Shown: positions 6,783-14,442 of the stretch, in pieces
Layout: every line of letters starts with the position of its first letter
How positions within the stretch are numbered: the first letter of the stretch is position 1
NCBI GenBank assembly: GCA_002505455.1
Contig: DAVB01000042.1
Location: 4,182 to 32,207 of the forward strand
Direction of reading: 5' to 3'
DNA length: 28,026 nucleotides
Source of the DNA: Euryarchaeota archaeon UBA52
GTDB lineage: Archaea; Thermoplasmatota; Poseidoniia; Poseidoniales; Thalassarchaeaceae
Program-made: the position numbers and the translations under genes
Notes under the pieces: model-generated
Databases searched by the model: none
Seen by the model: the letters and a program-made list of their open reading frames with translations, nothing else
What the model was told of the DNA's origin: nothing

Positions 6783-8990
6783 ATGGGACGCAAGGAAGAC
6801 AACATCAAGCGAGCAACTGAGGTCATGCATGACCGAGAACGAATCAGAAATCTAGCAATTGCTGCCCACATCGACCATGGTAAGACTACCCTTTCAGACA
6901 ACCTAATTGCTGGAGCGGGGATGATGTCCGAGGATCTGGCTGGAAAGTCCAGGGTTCTTGATTTCGACGAGCAGGAGTCTGCAAGAGGAATTACGATCAA
7001 CGCTGCATCGGCATCAATGGTGCACAGTGTATCCGGTGAAGACTACCTGGTGAACCTCATAGATACGCCCGGACACGTAGATTTCGGCGGTGACGTGACA
7101 CGTGCAATGCGCGCTGTCGATGGATGCATAATCCTGGCCTGTGCCGTCGAAGGAACAATGCCCCAGACAGAAACCGTCGTGCGCCAGGCCCTGAAAGAGA
7201 AGGTACGTCCCGTTCTTTTCATAAACAAGGTAGACCGTCTGATTAACGAACTTCAGATCGATGGAAAAGAGATGATGGAGCGCTTCTCGCTAATCATTGC
7301 CAAAGTCAACAAGCTAATTTCTACATTCGCTCCAGAGGGACTAAAGAAGGAATGGAGGGTATCTGTTGAGAACGGAACTGTTGCTTTCGGATCTGCATAC
7401 TACAACTGGGGAATGTCAGTACCGTTCATGGCGAAATCTAAGTTGAATTTTGTCGATATCTTCGAGCACTGTAAAAATGATCAGCAGAAAGAGCTCTCCA
7501 AGAAGGCGCCCGTACACGAGGTTCTTTTGGACATGGCCGTTGACAAGCTACCTTCTCCATTGGATGCGCAAGTCTACAGGATACCAAATATTTGGCAGGG
7601 CGATCTTGATTCAGTTCAAGGAAAAGCCATGTTGGATTGTGACGAGAACGGCCCTCTTTCTCTGATGATAACCAAGATATGGATGGACCCTCATGCAGGG
7701 GAAGTTGCTGTGGGACGCATCTATTCTGGCCAGATTAAGCAGGGGGAGAGCGTCTGGGCCCTTGGTGGTGCAAAGGCCGAACGCGTTCAACAGGTTTCCA
7801 TGATGGTCGGAGGCGATAGGATATCGGTGCCTTCTGTGACGGCCGGTAATATCGCTGCAATCACGGGAATTAGGAGTGCTGCTGCAGGAGTCACAGTTAC
7901 CAGGGATCCTGATGCCACGCCTTTCGAGGCCATAAGGCACTATTCGGAACCGGTTGTGACCAAAGCCATCGAGCCACTCGCCATGAAGGACCTGCCGAAG
8001 TTCATAGGCGCAATGTCGAGCCTGGCCAAGGCCGATGCTTCCCTACAAGTGAGCACGAACAGCGAGACTGGAGAAGCGCTACTTGCAGGGATGGGGGAAC
8101 TGCATCTCGAGATTACAATTTACAGGCTCGAGGAGGAGCATGGCATAAAGGTCAAGCAGAGCGATCCCATTGTGGTTTACAGGGAATGTATACAATCCAA
8201 GAATGAAGGCCAGCCATTCGAAGGCAAGTCGCCGAACAGACACAATAGATTCTATGTTGAAACCGAGCCTTTGCCCACAGAGGTCATTCAGGCCCTCAGG
8301 GAAGGTGAATTTGGCGATGGTACTGTCAGGAACAAGGATTCCAAGGAAGTCGGCGATAAGTTCGCTGCTTATGGCATGAAGAAAGATTTGATGAGGAAAA
8401 TATACGCAATTCATGGGACGAACGTCCTTGTGAACGATACCAAAGGTATTCAGAACCTACATGAAACACGAGAGCTGATCATTGAGGGATTCAATGAGGT
8501 TTGCAAGAAAGGTCCATTGGCAGAGGAGCCTTTGATGGGCGTCATGGTAAGACTCACTGATGCGAAACTCCACGAGGATGCAATACACAGAGGACCCGCA
8601 CAAACGATTCCAGCTGTAAGAAACTCGATAAGAGGAAGCCTCGTAAGATCCAGACCAGTTATCCTGGAGCCCATACAGAATATACGAATAGATGCTCCTA
8701 ACGACGTCATCGGCGGCGTTACCAGAGAAGTCACTAACCGAAGAGGCATAATCGAAGATATGCCGGTGGATGGCGGGACTGCATCAGTCATAGGTAAGAT
8801 GCCCGTGGGAGAGTCCTTCGGATTCTCCAATGACATACGTGCAGCCAGCCAAGGCCGTGCTGTATGGAATACCGAAAATGCAGGATTCGACATACTACCG
8901 ATGAATCTCTTTGAGAAAACTGTGGGAGACATCCGTGAAAGAAAAGGCCTCAAACCAGAGGTCCCAGGCGAGGCGTACTACTCGGATTGA
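6783..8990 (+). CDS. fusA: Translation elongation factor aEF-2
   Basis: A 735-residue GTPase that drives translocation on the ribosome; full length for archaeal EF-2. G1 is AHIDHGKTT at residues 28-36, switch I is SARGITINAA, G3 is DTPGH and G4 is NKVD. Domain IV contains LHEDAIHRGPAQ with H602, the residue converted to diphthamide in archaea and eukaryotes, so the diphthamide pathway is expected elsewhere in the genome. Domain V has the conserved NDVIGGVTREVTNRRG segment. The start at ATG 6783 gives the usual short N-terminus. It follows rps12-rps7 as in the archaeal str cluster, but the usual EF-1alpha and S10 genes do not follow; a convergent isoprenoid operon does. Confidence 0.97.
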   Translation: MGRKEDNIKRATEVMHDRERIRNLAIAAHIDHGKTTLSDNLIAGAGMMSEDLAGKSRVLDFDEQESARGITINAASASMVHSVSGEDYLVNLIDTPGHVDFGGDVTRAMRAVDGCIILACAVEGTMPQTETVVRQALKEKVRPVLFINKVDRLINELQIDGKEMMERFSLIIAKVNKLISTFAPEGLKKEWRVSVENGTVAFGSAYYNWGMSVPFMAKSKLNFVDIFEHCKNDQQKELSKKAPVHEVLLDMAVDKLPSPLDAQVYRIPNIWQGDLDSVQGKAMLDCDENGPLSLMITKIWMDPHAGEVAVGRIYSGQIKQGESVWALGGAKAERVQQVSMMVGGDRISVPSVTAGNIAAITGIRSAAAGVTVTRDPDATPFEAIRHYSEPVVTKAIEPLAMKDLPKFIGAMSSLAKADASLQVSTNSETGEALLAGMGELHLEITIYRLEEEHGIKVKQSDPIVVYRECIQSKNEGQPFEGKSPNRHNRFYVETEPLPTEVIQALREGEFGDGTVRNKDSKEVGDKFAAYGMKKDLMRKIYAIHGTNVLVNDTKGIQNLHETRELIIEGFNEVCKKGPLAEEPLMGVMVRLTDAKLHEDAIHRGPAQTIPAVRNSIRGSLVRSRPVILEPIQNIRIDAPNDVIGGVTREVTNRRGIIEDMPVDGGTASVIGKMPVGESFGFSNDIRAASQGRAVWNTENAGFDILPMNLFEKTVGDIRERKGLKPEVPGEAYYSD

Positions 8991-8994
8991 ATCT

Positions 8995-10683
8995 TTATCG
9001 GACTCTTGTTAATTGGAAGTCAGTGATAGTTCTCAATATCTCCAGACTTGGAGATGGGTTAATTTTGTCAAGTGCTTGGTGTGCCGCCTCATGGTAATCT
9101 AACGCTTTTTTCCATGCATATTCTAGGCTTCCCGATTCCTCTAGATCCATGATGGCTTTGCTGATCATATCTTCAGACGCATCTTCATTGCCGAAAGCCG
9201 CTTTGAAATTAGCCATCTCCGTGCCGCTCGATAGTGCATGAATCGCTATCAGCGTCCTCTTGCCGCTTGAGATATCTGAACCAGAAGTCTTCCCCAGGGT
9301 TTCCGTGTCCGACCTTAGATCAATCACATCATCCATTATCTGGAAGCATAATCCAAGCATCAAACCCCACTCGGACATGATAGCGACCATCTCCTCCCCA
9401 GCTCCGGAAATTATCGCTCCTGTTTTGGCACACATTTGGAACATAGCACTTGTCTTACCCTCTATCATGGCAAGATAATCTCCTTCGGAGACAACATCCC
9501 TGCTTTCGAACTCGAAATCTTCCTGCTGCCCCTCGGCAACTCTTCGAACCATCTCTCCAATATTCTTCACAAGAAGTCGTAATTGATCATCATCAATATG
9601 ATTTGAATCTGCAAGCATTTCAAAACTCAAAGCGAGCATGGCATCTCCAGCGTTAATGGCAGTAGAATCATCAAATTCTACATGTACGGCTTTGAGACCC
9701 CTTCTCACTGGATCTTGGTCCATGATATCATCATGTACAAGAGTAAAATTGTGTATGATTTCGATACAGGCGCCAAGAACGTAGTGACCTTCGTGCCCCT
9801 TTCCGACTGCCTCGCCAACCAATACGGGGAGCATTGCCCTGAGACGCTTCCCCCCGCCCGTAAACAAGTGACTCATCGCTGCATGAAGTCTTGGTTGCCT
9901 AATTTTAGAAAGTCCCTTCATGATATGCTTCTCAGCATGCTCTCTGTGTTCCGATATTTGTGATAGTATCTGTTTTGAGCCACTAGGATTTAGCGACATT
10001 CTTCCGAACTGAAGGATCTCATTAGATTCACTATTCATCGCCTCATCTACAGATACCCCCTCCGGCAGATATGCATTCACGATGGCCTTGAACCAGGGGG
10101 CCACTATCTCTTCAGACCAACGTCCTCTTTGCATGACCATGTTTCTTATCTCATCGAGACTCAACCATTCAAATGCTTCAACCTCGTTCAAATTGAGATT
10201 GATATCGGCATCGCCCCTGACCATCAGGACGTGATCGATCTCTCTTTCTATCCATTCAAAATCCCATCTTGAACTGTACTTGAATCTGCCAACCTGTTTA
10301 AAATTCCATTTCTCTGATATTTCAGAGGATATGCCAAGTTCCTGTTCCATTTTTCTTACAGCTGCTGAACGAATCGGCTCTTCAGACTCTGGCCCACTTC
10401 CATCCGATATCATAAGTGGGTGGCTACAGCAGGTATTCGCCCATATGGATGGGAATGTGATTTTCGTTGATGCACGCTTCTGCACTAGTAATCGATCGTC
10501 TGCATCGAAGAGTAAGACGCTAAAGGCTCTATGAAGAGCACCTTCACTATGATGGCAGTCCTTCTTTGAAGCGCCACCAATCGGATTATCGTCATCATCG
10601 ACCAGGATGCATAACTCTGACATCATGGATCTCTGATCTGAGTCCAGACCTTCGAGTACATCCTCCATGTATCCTCCAACCAT
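8995..10683 (-). CDS. Fusion of type 1 isopentenyl-diphosphate isomerase and geranylgeranyl-diphosphate synthase
   Basis: A 562-residue bifunctional protein. Residues about 20-205 are a Nudix-fold type 1 IDI: LHRAFSVLLFD, ITFPSIWANTCCSHPL with the catalytic Cys near 85-86, the RKMEQELG helix, and E146/E148 in WIEREIDHVL. Residues about 240-562 are a trans-prenyltransferase: GGGKRLR, first Asp-rich motif D318-D-I-M-D322 and second D451-D-V-I-D455. F313, five residues before the first motif, is the bulky position that limits product length to C20 in archaeal GGPP synthases. IDI supplies DMAPP and the synthase condenses it with IPP to GGPP for ether lipids. It lies 3 nt after IPK. A second Met at 10668 is preceded by GGAGG and may be the true start. 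Confidence 0.94.
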   Translation of the reverse strand: MVGGYMEDVLEGLDSDQRSMMSELCILVDDDDNPIGGASKKDCHHSEGALHRAFSVLLFDADDRLLVQKRASTKITFPSIWANTCCSHPLMISDGSGPESEEPIRSAAVRKMEQELGISSEISEKWNFKQVGRFKYSSRWDFEWIEREIDHVLMVRGDADINLNLNEVEAFEWLSLDEIRNMVMQRGRWSEEIVAPWFKAIVNAYLPEGVSVDEAMNSESNEILQFGRMSLNPSGSKQILSQISEHREHAEKHIMKGLSKIRQPRLHAAMSHLFTGGGKRLRAMLPVLVGEAVGKGHEGHYVLGACIEIIHNFTLVHDDIMDQDPVRRGLKAVHVEFDDSTAINAGDAMLALSFEMLADSNHIDDDQLRLLVKNIGEMVRRVAEGQQEDFEFESRDVVSEGDYLAMIEGKTSAMFQMCAKTGAIISGAGEEMVAIMSEWGLMLGLCFQIMDDVIDLRSDTETLGKTSGSDISSGKRTLIAIHALSSGTEMANFKAAFGNEDASEDMISKAIMDLEESGSLEYAWKKALDYHEAAHQALDKINPSPSLEILRTITDFQLTRVR

Positions 10684-10686
10684 TCG

Positions 10687-11487
10687 TCATTCATCACTTT
10701 TGGCCCTCTTGAACCGAGTTCCAACAAAATCTTCCCCGATTAACAGATTGTGAAGATTTCCAGGATCGAGACCATTTACGAAGGTAACCAATGGCACACT
10801 TTTCGAAATGCGTGAGGCGACCTCGACCTTCAATGCCATGCCGCCTGTAACATCAGTTAACTCGTTAATTGAGGTCTCGTAAGGTGTTGATGACGTCCAA
10901 ACAGGTATCATTCGGGACCCCTTCATCCTTGGGTCCTTATCGTATAGCCCATCTATACCGTCTAACAAGAAGACAACCATATCCACTTCCGGAAGTTCAG
11001 TGGAGAGCCTCTCCATCAGATGATCGCCGGATAGAATGCCGAACTCCCGACCACCGGGAACATCGACTACATCGCCAAATGTTACGTGTACGCATCCTTT
11101 TTCTTCGAATCTTCCGATGTCTCCCTCGAATTCTGGACCAGTCCCGTTGGCCCATTCTCTTGGAGGGTGGCATCTACAATTAATCCCCTCTCCCTCAAGA
11201 ATAGAAACAATTGATTTATTCAACTCGTTCATGGACTCCATCACCATTTCTCTTGCTCGACGTTGCTCATCCTCTCTGCCGGGTATACGTCCCTTGGATA
11301 GATCCCCTGACTTTGCGTCTATGTGGCCGAAAGAACCTGCGCCATGCACGATTATGAGATCCATTCCTGAATTTGCCATCTCGGATAGTATTGGTGCGAG
11401 AGCCAATATCGTACCTGGTCTGAACACCTTTCTTGACTCCTTCTCAGTAATCAGAGCCCCTCCAAATTTGATTACGGTCCGTCCCAT
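10687..11487 (-). CDS. ipk: Isopentenyl phosphate kinase
   Basis: A 266-residue amino-acid-kinase-family enzyme that phosphorylates isopentenyl phosphate to IPP, the last step before isomerisation in the archaeal mevalonate pathway. It begins with the nucleotide-binding K-x-GGALIT motif. VHGAGSFGH carries the His (residue 55 from this start) that distinguishes IPK from other kinases of the fold. FGDVVDVPGGREFGILSGDHL and the DVTGGMALKVE segment are typical of the family. ATG at 11487 gives a start right at the first strand (GRTVIKFGG); a GTG at 11499 would add four residues. It stops 3 nt before the IDI-GGPPS fusion, so three consecutive chemical steps are encoded in one operon. Confidence 0.93.
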   Translation of the reverse strand: MGRTVIKFGGALITEKESRKVFRPGTILALAPILSEMANSGMDLIIVHGAGSFGHIDAKSGDLSKGRIPGREDEQRRAREMVMESMNELNKSIVSILEGEGINCRCHPPREWANGTGPEFEGDIGRFEEKGCVHVTFGDVVDVPGGREFGILSGDHLMERLSTELPEVDMVVFLLDGIDGLYDKDPRMKGSRMIPVWTSSTPYETSINELTDVTGGMALKVEVASRISKSVPLVTFVNGLDPGNLHNLLIGEDFVGTRFKRAKSDE

Positions 11488-11553
11488 AAACAACGCCACG
11501 TTAAGCGATGCATTTGAGGACGCCGTCGACCACAGGTTCTTCCGTCCTCGTTC

Positions 11554-11892
11554 ATGCAGTATGTCATGGCCGAGGACGCGGACATGTCCAGATTCAAACG
11601 ATGGTTACAGGCAAGAATCGAAGATTCGGAAGCTATAGAGGATGCAGAGGAGAGGAAGATAACTCTCAGGAGACTCAACTCTGCCTTACACGAAGCTCAG
11701 AGCTTTTCAGACTTAGTTGCCCTTTCTAGCGGAATAATCAGCGATCCATTCGTCGAGAGAGATGCGAATGCCAGACCTATTGAGACGCCCTCTGCACGAA
11801 ATCCCGACCCTACAATGTGCCCATCTTGCGGAGAGAGGGTCTCATCCGACCTCGGGTTCTGCCCTCTTTGTGGAGCATACAGGGAATCATAA
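11554..11892 (+). CDS. Small zinc-ribbon protein of unknown function
   Basis: A 112-residue soluble protein. Residues 10-65 are charged and predicted helical; the C-terminus is a rubredoxin-like zinc ribbon, C89-x2-C92 ... C103-x2-C106 (CPSCGERVSSDLGFCPLCG). Such ribbons bind zinc and often mediate contacts with nucleic acid or protein; no function can be assigned. It is divergent from ipk (66-nt gap) and convergent with kptA, whose stop codon lies 1 nt away. A second in-frame ATG at 11566 is an alternative start. Confidence 0.72.
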   Translation: MQYVMAEDADMSRFKRWLQARIEDSEAIEDAEERKITLRRLNSALHEAQSFSDLVALSSGIISDPFVERDANARPIETPSARNPDPTMCPSCGERVSSDLGFCPLCGAYRES

Positions 11893-11893
11893 T

Positions 11894-12583
11894 TCACTCT
11901 TCTTCATCCCATTTAGCAGTCAAAATCTGCATTTCTGGGTCATTCGGGTCAGCGACTGATAGAAATTCTGGGTCTACGCTCTCTGCAAGATAGACAGTGA
12001 CCCCTGCATGCCAAACAGTATGGCCAGAAGCTACCATCCTTGCAGTATCTACGTCAAGTATGACTGGCCTATCATGATGTACCTTGCCAGCATCGCCTGC
12101 GGATCTTATGCTACCTGATAAGTGAACATGAGCTCTGCCCGAGGGTATTAGCCCCGCCTCCAGAAGTGCATCTACCTCTTCAGGTCCGCAGGGGAAATAT
12201 AGCGAGGAGGGGATATTCTCTGTTGGAAGATCCAACTCAATCTCGACTGTATGCCCGTATGTGGCTCTAATCATGTTGCCACGAACCTCGTATCTTCCTT
12301 TCGGATCCGTCTCAGAAACTGCTCTGAAATGATGGGGTCTGAGCCAATGATATCGTCGCTCATCTCTTTTCTTAAATTGACGTATGATATCTTTGATGTC
12401 TATCCATCCATTGATGTCCATTTCAAGATCGAATTTTTCGGGGGCATGCCTTAGAATGAGAGCCAGTCTTCTAGCCATGCTGTCTCGTTCGCCGGAGCGC
12501 ATGATGAACTTCCCCTCATCATTGCAAGCGGGGCATAGGGGCTCATCAGAGAAATAACCGTGTACGTTACATTCGCGAATCAT
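11894..12583 (-). CDS. kptA: RNA 2'-phosphotransferase (Tpt1/KptA)
   Basis: A 229-residue enzyme of the Tpt1/KptA family, which moves the 2'-phosphate left at an RNA splice junction onto NAD+. An N-terminal zinc knuckle (C5, H8, C17-x2-C20), common in archaeal members, precedes the catalytic core. The four expected active-site residues are present: R45-H46 (ILRHAPEK), R106 (MIRATYGH) and R150 just before HVHLS (152-156). The NGWIDI motif is also present. One oddity: the usual LYHGT/LYYGT motif reads LYFPCG (128-133). In archaea the role of Tpt1 is unclear because their tRNA ligase does not leave a 2'-phosphate. It is divergent from the thiolase gene. Confidence 0.92.
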   Translation of the reverse strand: MIRECNVHGYFSDEPLCPACNDEGKFIMRSGERDSMARRLALILRHAPEKFDLEMDINGWIDIKDIIRQFKKRDERRYHWLRPHHFRAVSETDPKGRYEVRGNMIRATYGHTVEIELDLPTENIPSSLYFPCGPEEVDALLEAGLIPSGRAHVHLSGSIRSAGDAGKVHHDRPVILDVDTARMVASGHTVWHAGVTVYLAESVDPEFLSVADPNDPEMQILTAKWDEEE

Positions 12584-12672
12584 GAACCAGCGAAGAAAGA
12601 CCCTGATTAATACGCACCGGTCAGAGGTTTGAACGACTCAATCGTTAAGCAGACGTGTCCATCCTCACAGCC

Positions 12673-13800
12673 ATGACTCCTATCATCGCAGGGTGGGTTC
12701 GAACTCCATTTCACAGAGCTCACAAGGGAGACCTCGTGAATATGAGGCCTGAGAGTATGGTTGCATCCTGCATCAAGCAGGTCGTCTCACGCCTCAATAT
12801 AAACTCGGGAGATATCGACGACGTGATTGTAGGGTGTGCCTACCCCGAGGGTGAGCAGGGTTACAACATAGGTAGAATGGCGGCCTTGCTCTCTAATCTC
12901 CCAGAGACTGTCCCCGGGATGACTATCAATAGGCTATGTGGCAGTTCGATGCAGGCAGCGATATCGGCTTCGAACGCTATTCGCGTCGGACAGGGAGATT
13001 GCTACGTAGTCGCAGGCGTCGAATCCATGTCTAGAGTCAAGAGGCGTGGCTTCAACTGGAGCCCACATCCTGTTCTTGAGTCAGGTGTCACCGATGCTTA
13101 CGTATCGATGGGAAGAACCGCTGAGAATGTTGCAAGAGAGTATGGAATCACACGAGAGCAGCAGGAGGCATTTGCATTTGAGAGCCATATGAAAGCTGCA
13201 GTCCATGAGGCTAGCAGCAGGCAGATAATCCGAGTTTCAGACTCAAATGGAAAGGAGATATCTGATGACGGGTGCATAAGAGCAAATACCTCGATTGAGA
13301 GTATGGCGCGTCTTCCACCTGCATTCGATGAAAATGGAACCGTGACCGCTGCAACATCATCCCCGCTCACAGATGGAGCTGTTGCAATGATCATCTGTTC
13401 TGAAGAATACGCTCAGAGGTTGAATACACCCTCGATTGCCAGGATAGTTGCAGGAGTTGTGACCGGAGTCCACCCCAATATGATGGGGATCGGTCCGATT
13501 TCTGCTGGAAGGAGACTTTCGGATAGAACCGGATGGAAACTCTCTGATGTGGACTTATTCGAGATTAATGAGGCATTTTCGTCGCAGAGCATCGCAACAA
13601 TCTCGGAGCTGGGTTTAGATGATGAAAGGGTGAACATCCATGGCGGCGCTATCGCGATTGGGCATCCTCTCGGCGCCAGTGGAGCTAGGATACTGGGCCA
13701 AGCTGCCTCGCTGCTCGACCTCACATCAGGGTCTAGAGCAATGGCGCTCATGTGCATCGGAGGGGGCATGGGCATAGGTATTGCAATTGAGCGAATATGA
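12673..13800 (+). CDS. Acyl-CoA thiolase, FadA-like
   Basis: A 375-residue thiolase of normal size with a full active site: nucleophile Cys89 (NRLCGSSMQA), the NEAF motif, His331 (GGAIAIGHPLGASG) and proton-shuttle Cys361 (MCIGGGMGIG). The CGSSMQA and ATMCIG-type ends resemble bacterial FadA (3-ketoacyl-CoA thiolase) more than a biosynthetic acetoacetyl-CoA thiolase, so fatty-acid beta-oxidation is the favoured role. A part in mevalonate synthesis is possible, since thiolase direction cannot be read from sequence. ATG at 12673 places the VRTPF strand at the usual distance; GTG at 12655 would add six residues. No clear ribosome site is seen for either. Divergent from kptA, convergent with the next gene. 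Confidence 0.92.
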   Translation: MTPIIAGWVRTPFHRAHKGDLVNMRPESMVASCIKQVVSRLNINSGDIDDVIVGCAYPEGEQGYNIGRMAALLSNLPETVPGMTINRLCGSSMQAAISASNAIRVGQGDCYVVAGVESMSRVKRRGFNWSPHPVLESGVTDAYVSMGRTAENVAREYGITREQQEAFAFESHMKAAVHEASSRQIIRVSDSNGKEISDDGCIRANTSIESMARLPPAFDENGTVTAATSSPLTDGAVAMIICSEEYAQRLNTPSIARIVAGVVTGVHPNMMGIGPISAGRRLSDRTGWKLSDVDLFEINEAFSSQSIATISELGLDDERVNIHGGAIAIGHPLGASGARILGQAASLLDLTSGSRAMALMCIGGGMGIGIAIERI

Positions 13801-13825
13801 TGTCTCTCGCTTCTAACAGGTAAAG

Positions 13826-14377
13826 TCAGCCTCCTGTTAGCGATTTCCCGCAAATAGGGCAGGGATCTCCTTCGTCAAGCTTCTCTGGAATTATTGCAAG
13901 CATAGACGAGCATGAAGGACAAGTCGCAAGCACTTCGCCCTCGGAAAGCTCGATCCCCAATACATCTTCCCCCGTTGATATTGTCCACCATGATCTGAAA
14001 CGAGGATCATTCAAGGCCCTCCTTCGTTGCAAACATGATCGCGCCAGTAGCAATACAAGGAAAGCCTGTATGAACAGCCAAACATCGCCAATCAAGCCTG
14101 CTGCAAGAAGATCAATGATGCCAATTGCCACATACAATGTAAAAAGAACATAGAAACCATTCATCGCGCCTGATAATGAGCCCGGACGCATTCTTCTGAA
14201 TGAGTATGCACAAAAAACAACGTACAACAAAGCAGAAGCACTCACAACAGATGCTATCGCGGAAAGCAGGAATCCGAAGATGGTCACGTGACTGGCAAGA
14301 AGAACAGCCAGTATAACGGCGTCAAGAAGCATGAAGGGGGTCGTTCGACGATGAAGGCGTACCCCCACTCCTTCCAT
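13826..14377 (-). CDS. Membrane protein with C-terminal zinc ribbon
   Basis: A 183-residue protein with four hydrophobic segments (about residues 15-35, 37-58, 72-93 and 96-113) followed by a cytoplasmic-looking domain that ends in a zinc ribbon, C153-x2-C156 ... C173-x2-C176 (CPSC ... CPICG). No family is recognised. The layout of a small four-helix membrane anchor plus a CxxC-x16-CxxC ribbon recurs in uncharacterised archaeal proteins. It is convergent with the thiolase gene (25-nt gap) and divergent from coaBC (65-nt gap), so it appears to be its own transcription unit. Confidence 0.72.
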   Translation of the reverse strand: MEGVGVRLHRRTTPFMLLDAVILAVLLASHVTIFGFLLSAIASVVSASALLYVVFCAYSFRRMRPGSLSGAMNGFYVLFTLYVAIGIIDLLAAGLIGDVWLFIQAFLVLLLARSCLQRRRALNDPRFRSWWTISTGEDVLGIELSEGEVLATCPSCSSMLAIIPEKLDEGDPCPICGKSLTGG

Positions 14378-14442
14378 GTGCCTGCTCCATCAGTCATCTT
14401 GGTTTAGTCTGTCGATGACCTGAAAGCAAACTACGTTGGCCG

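Noticed and set aside
10994..11638. Long plus-strand open frame opposite ipk (about 200 codons from 11036)
   Set aside because: It is the antisense shadow of ipk, has proline/serine/arginine-rich composition without any domain, and ipk is certain.
11554..11892. Zinc-ribbon protein considered as RNA polymerase subunit or transcription factor S
   Set aside because: The ribbon is C-terminal but lacks the TFS acidic hairpin signature, and the N-terminal part does not match known RNA polymerase subunits.
12688..12712. A tRNA T-arm-like GGGTTCGAACTCC string
   Set aside because: It lies in the thiolase reading frame (GWVRTPF), and no matching acceptor, D-arm or anticodon arm is found upstream.
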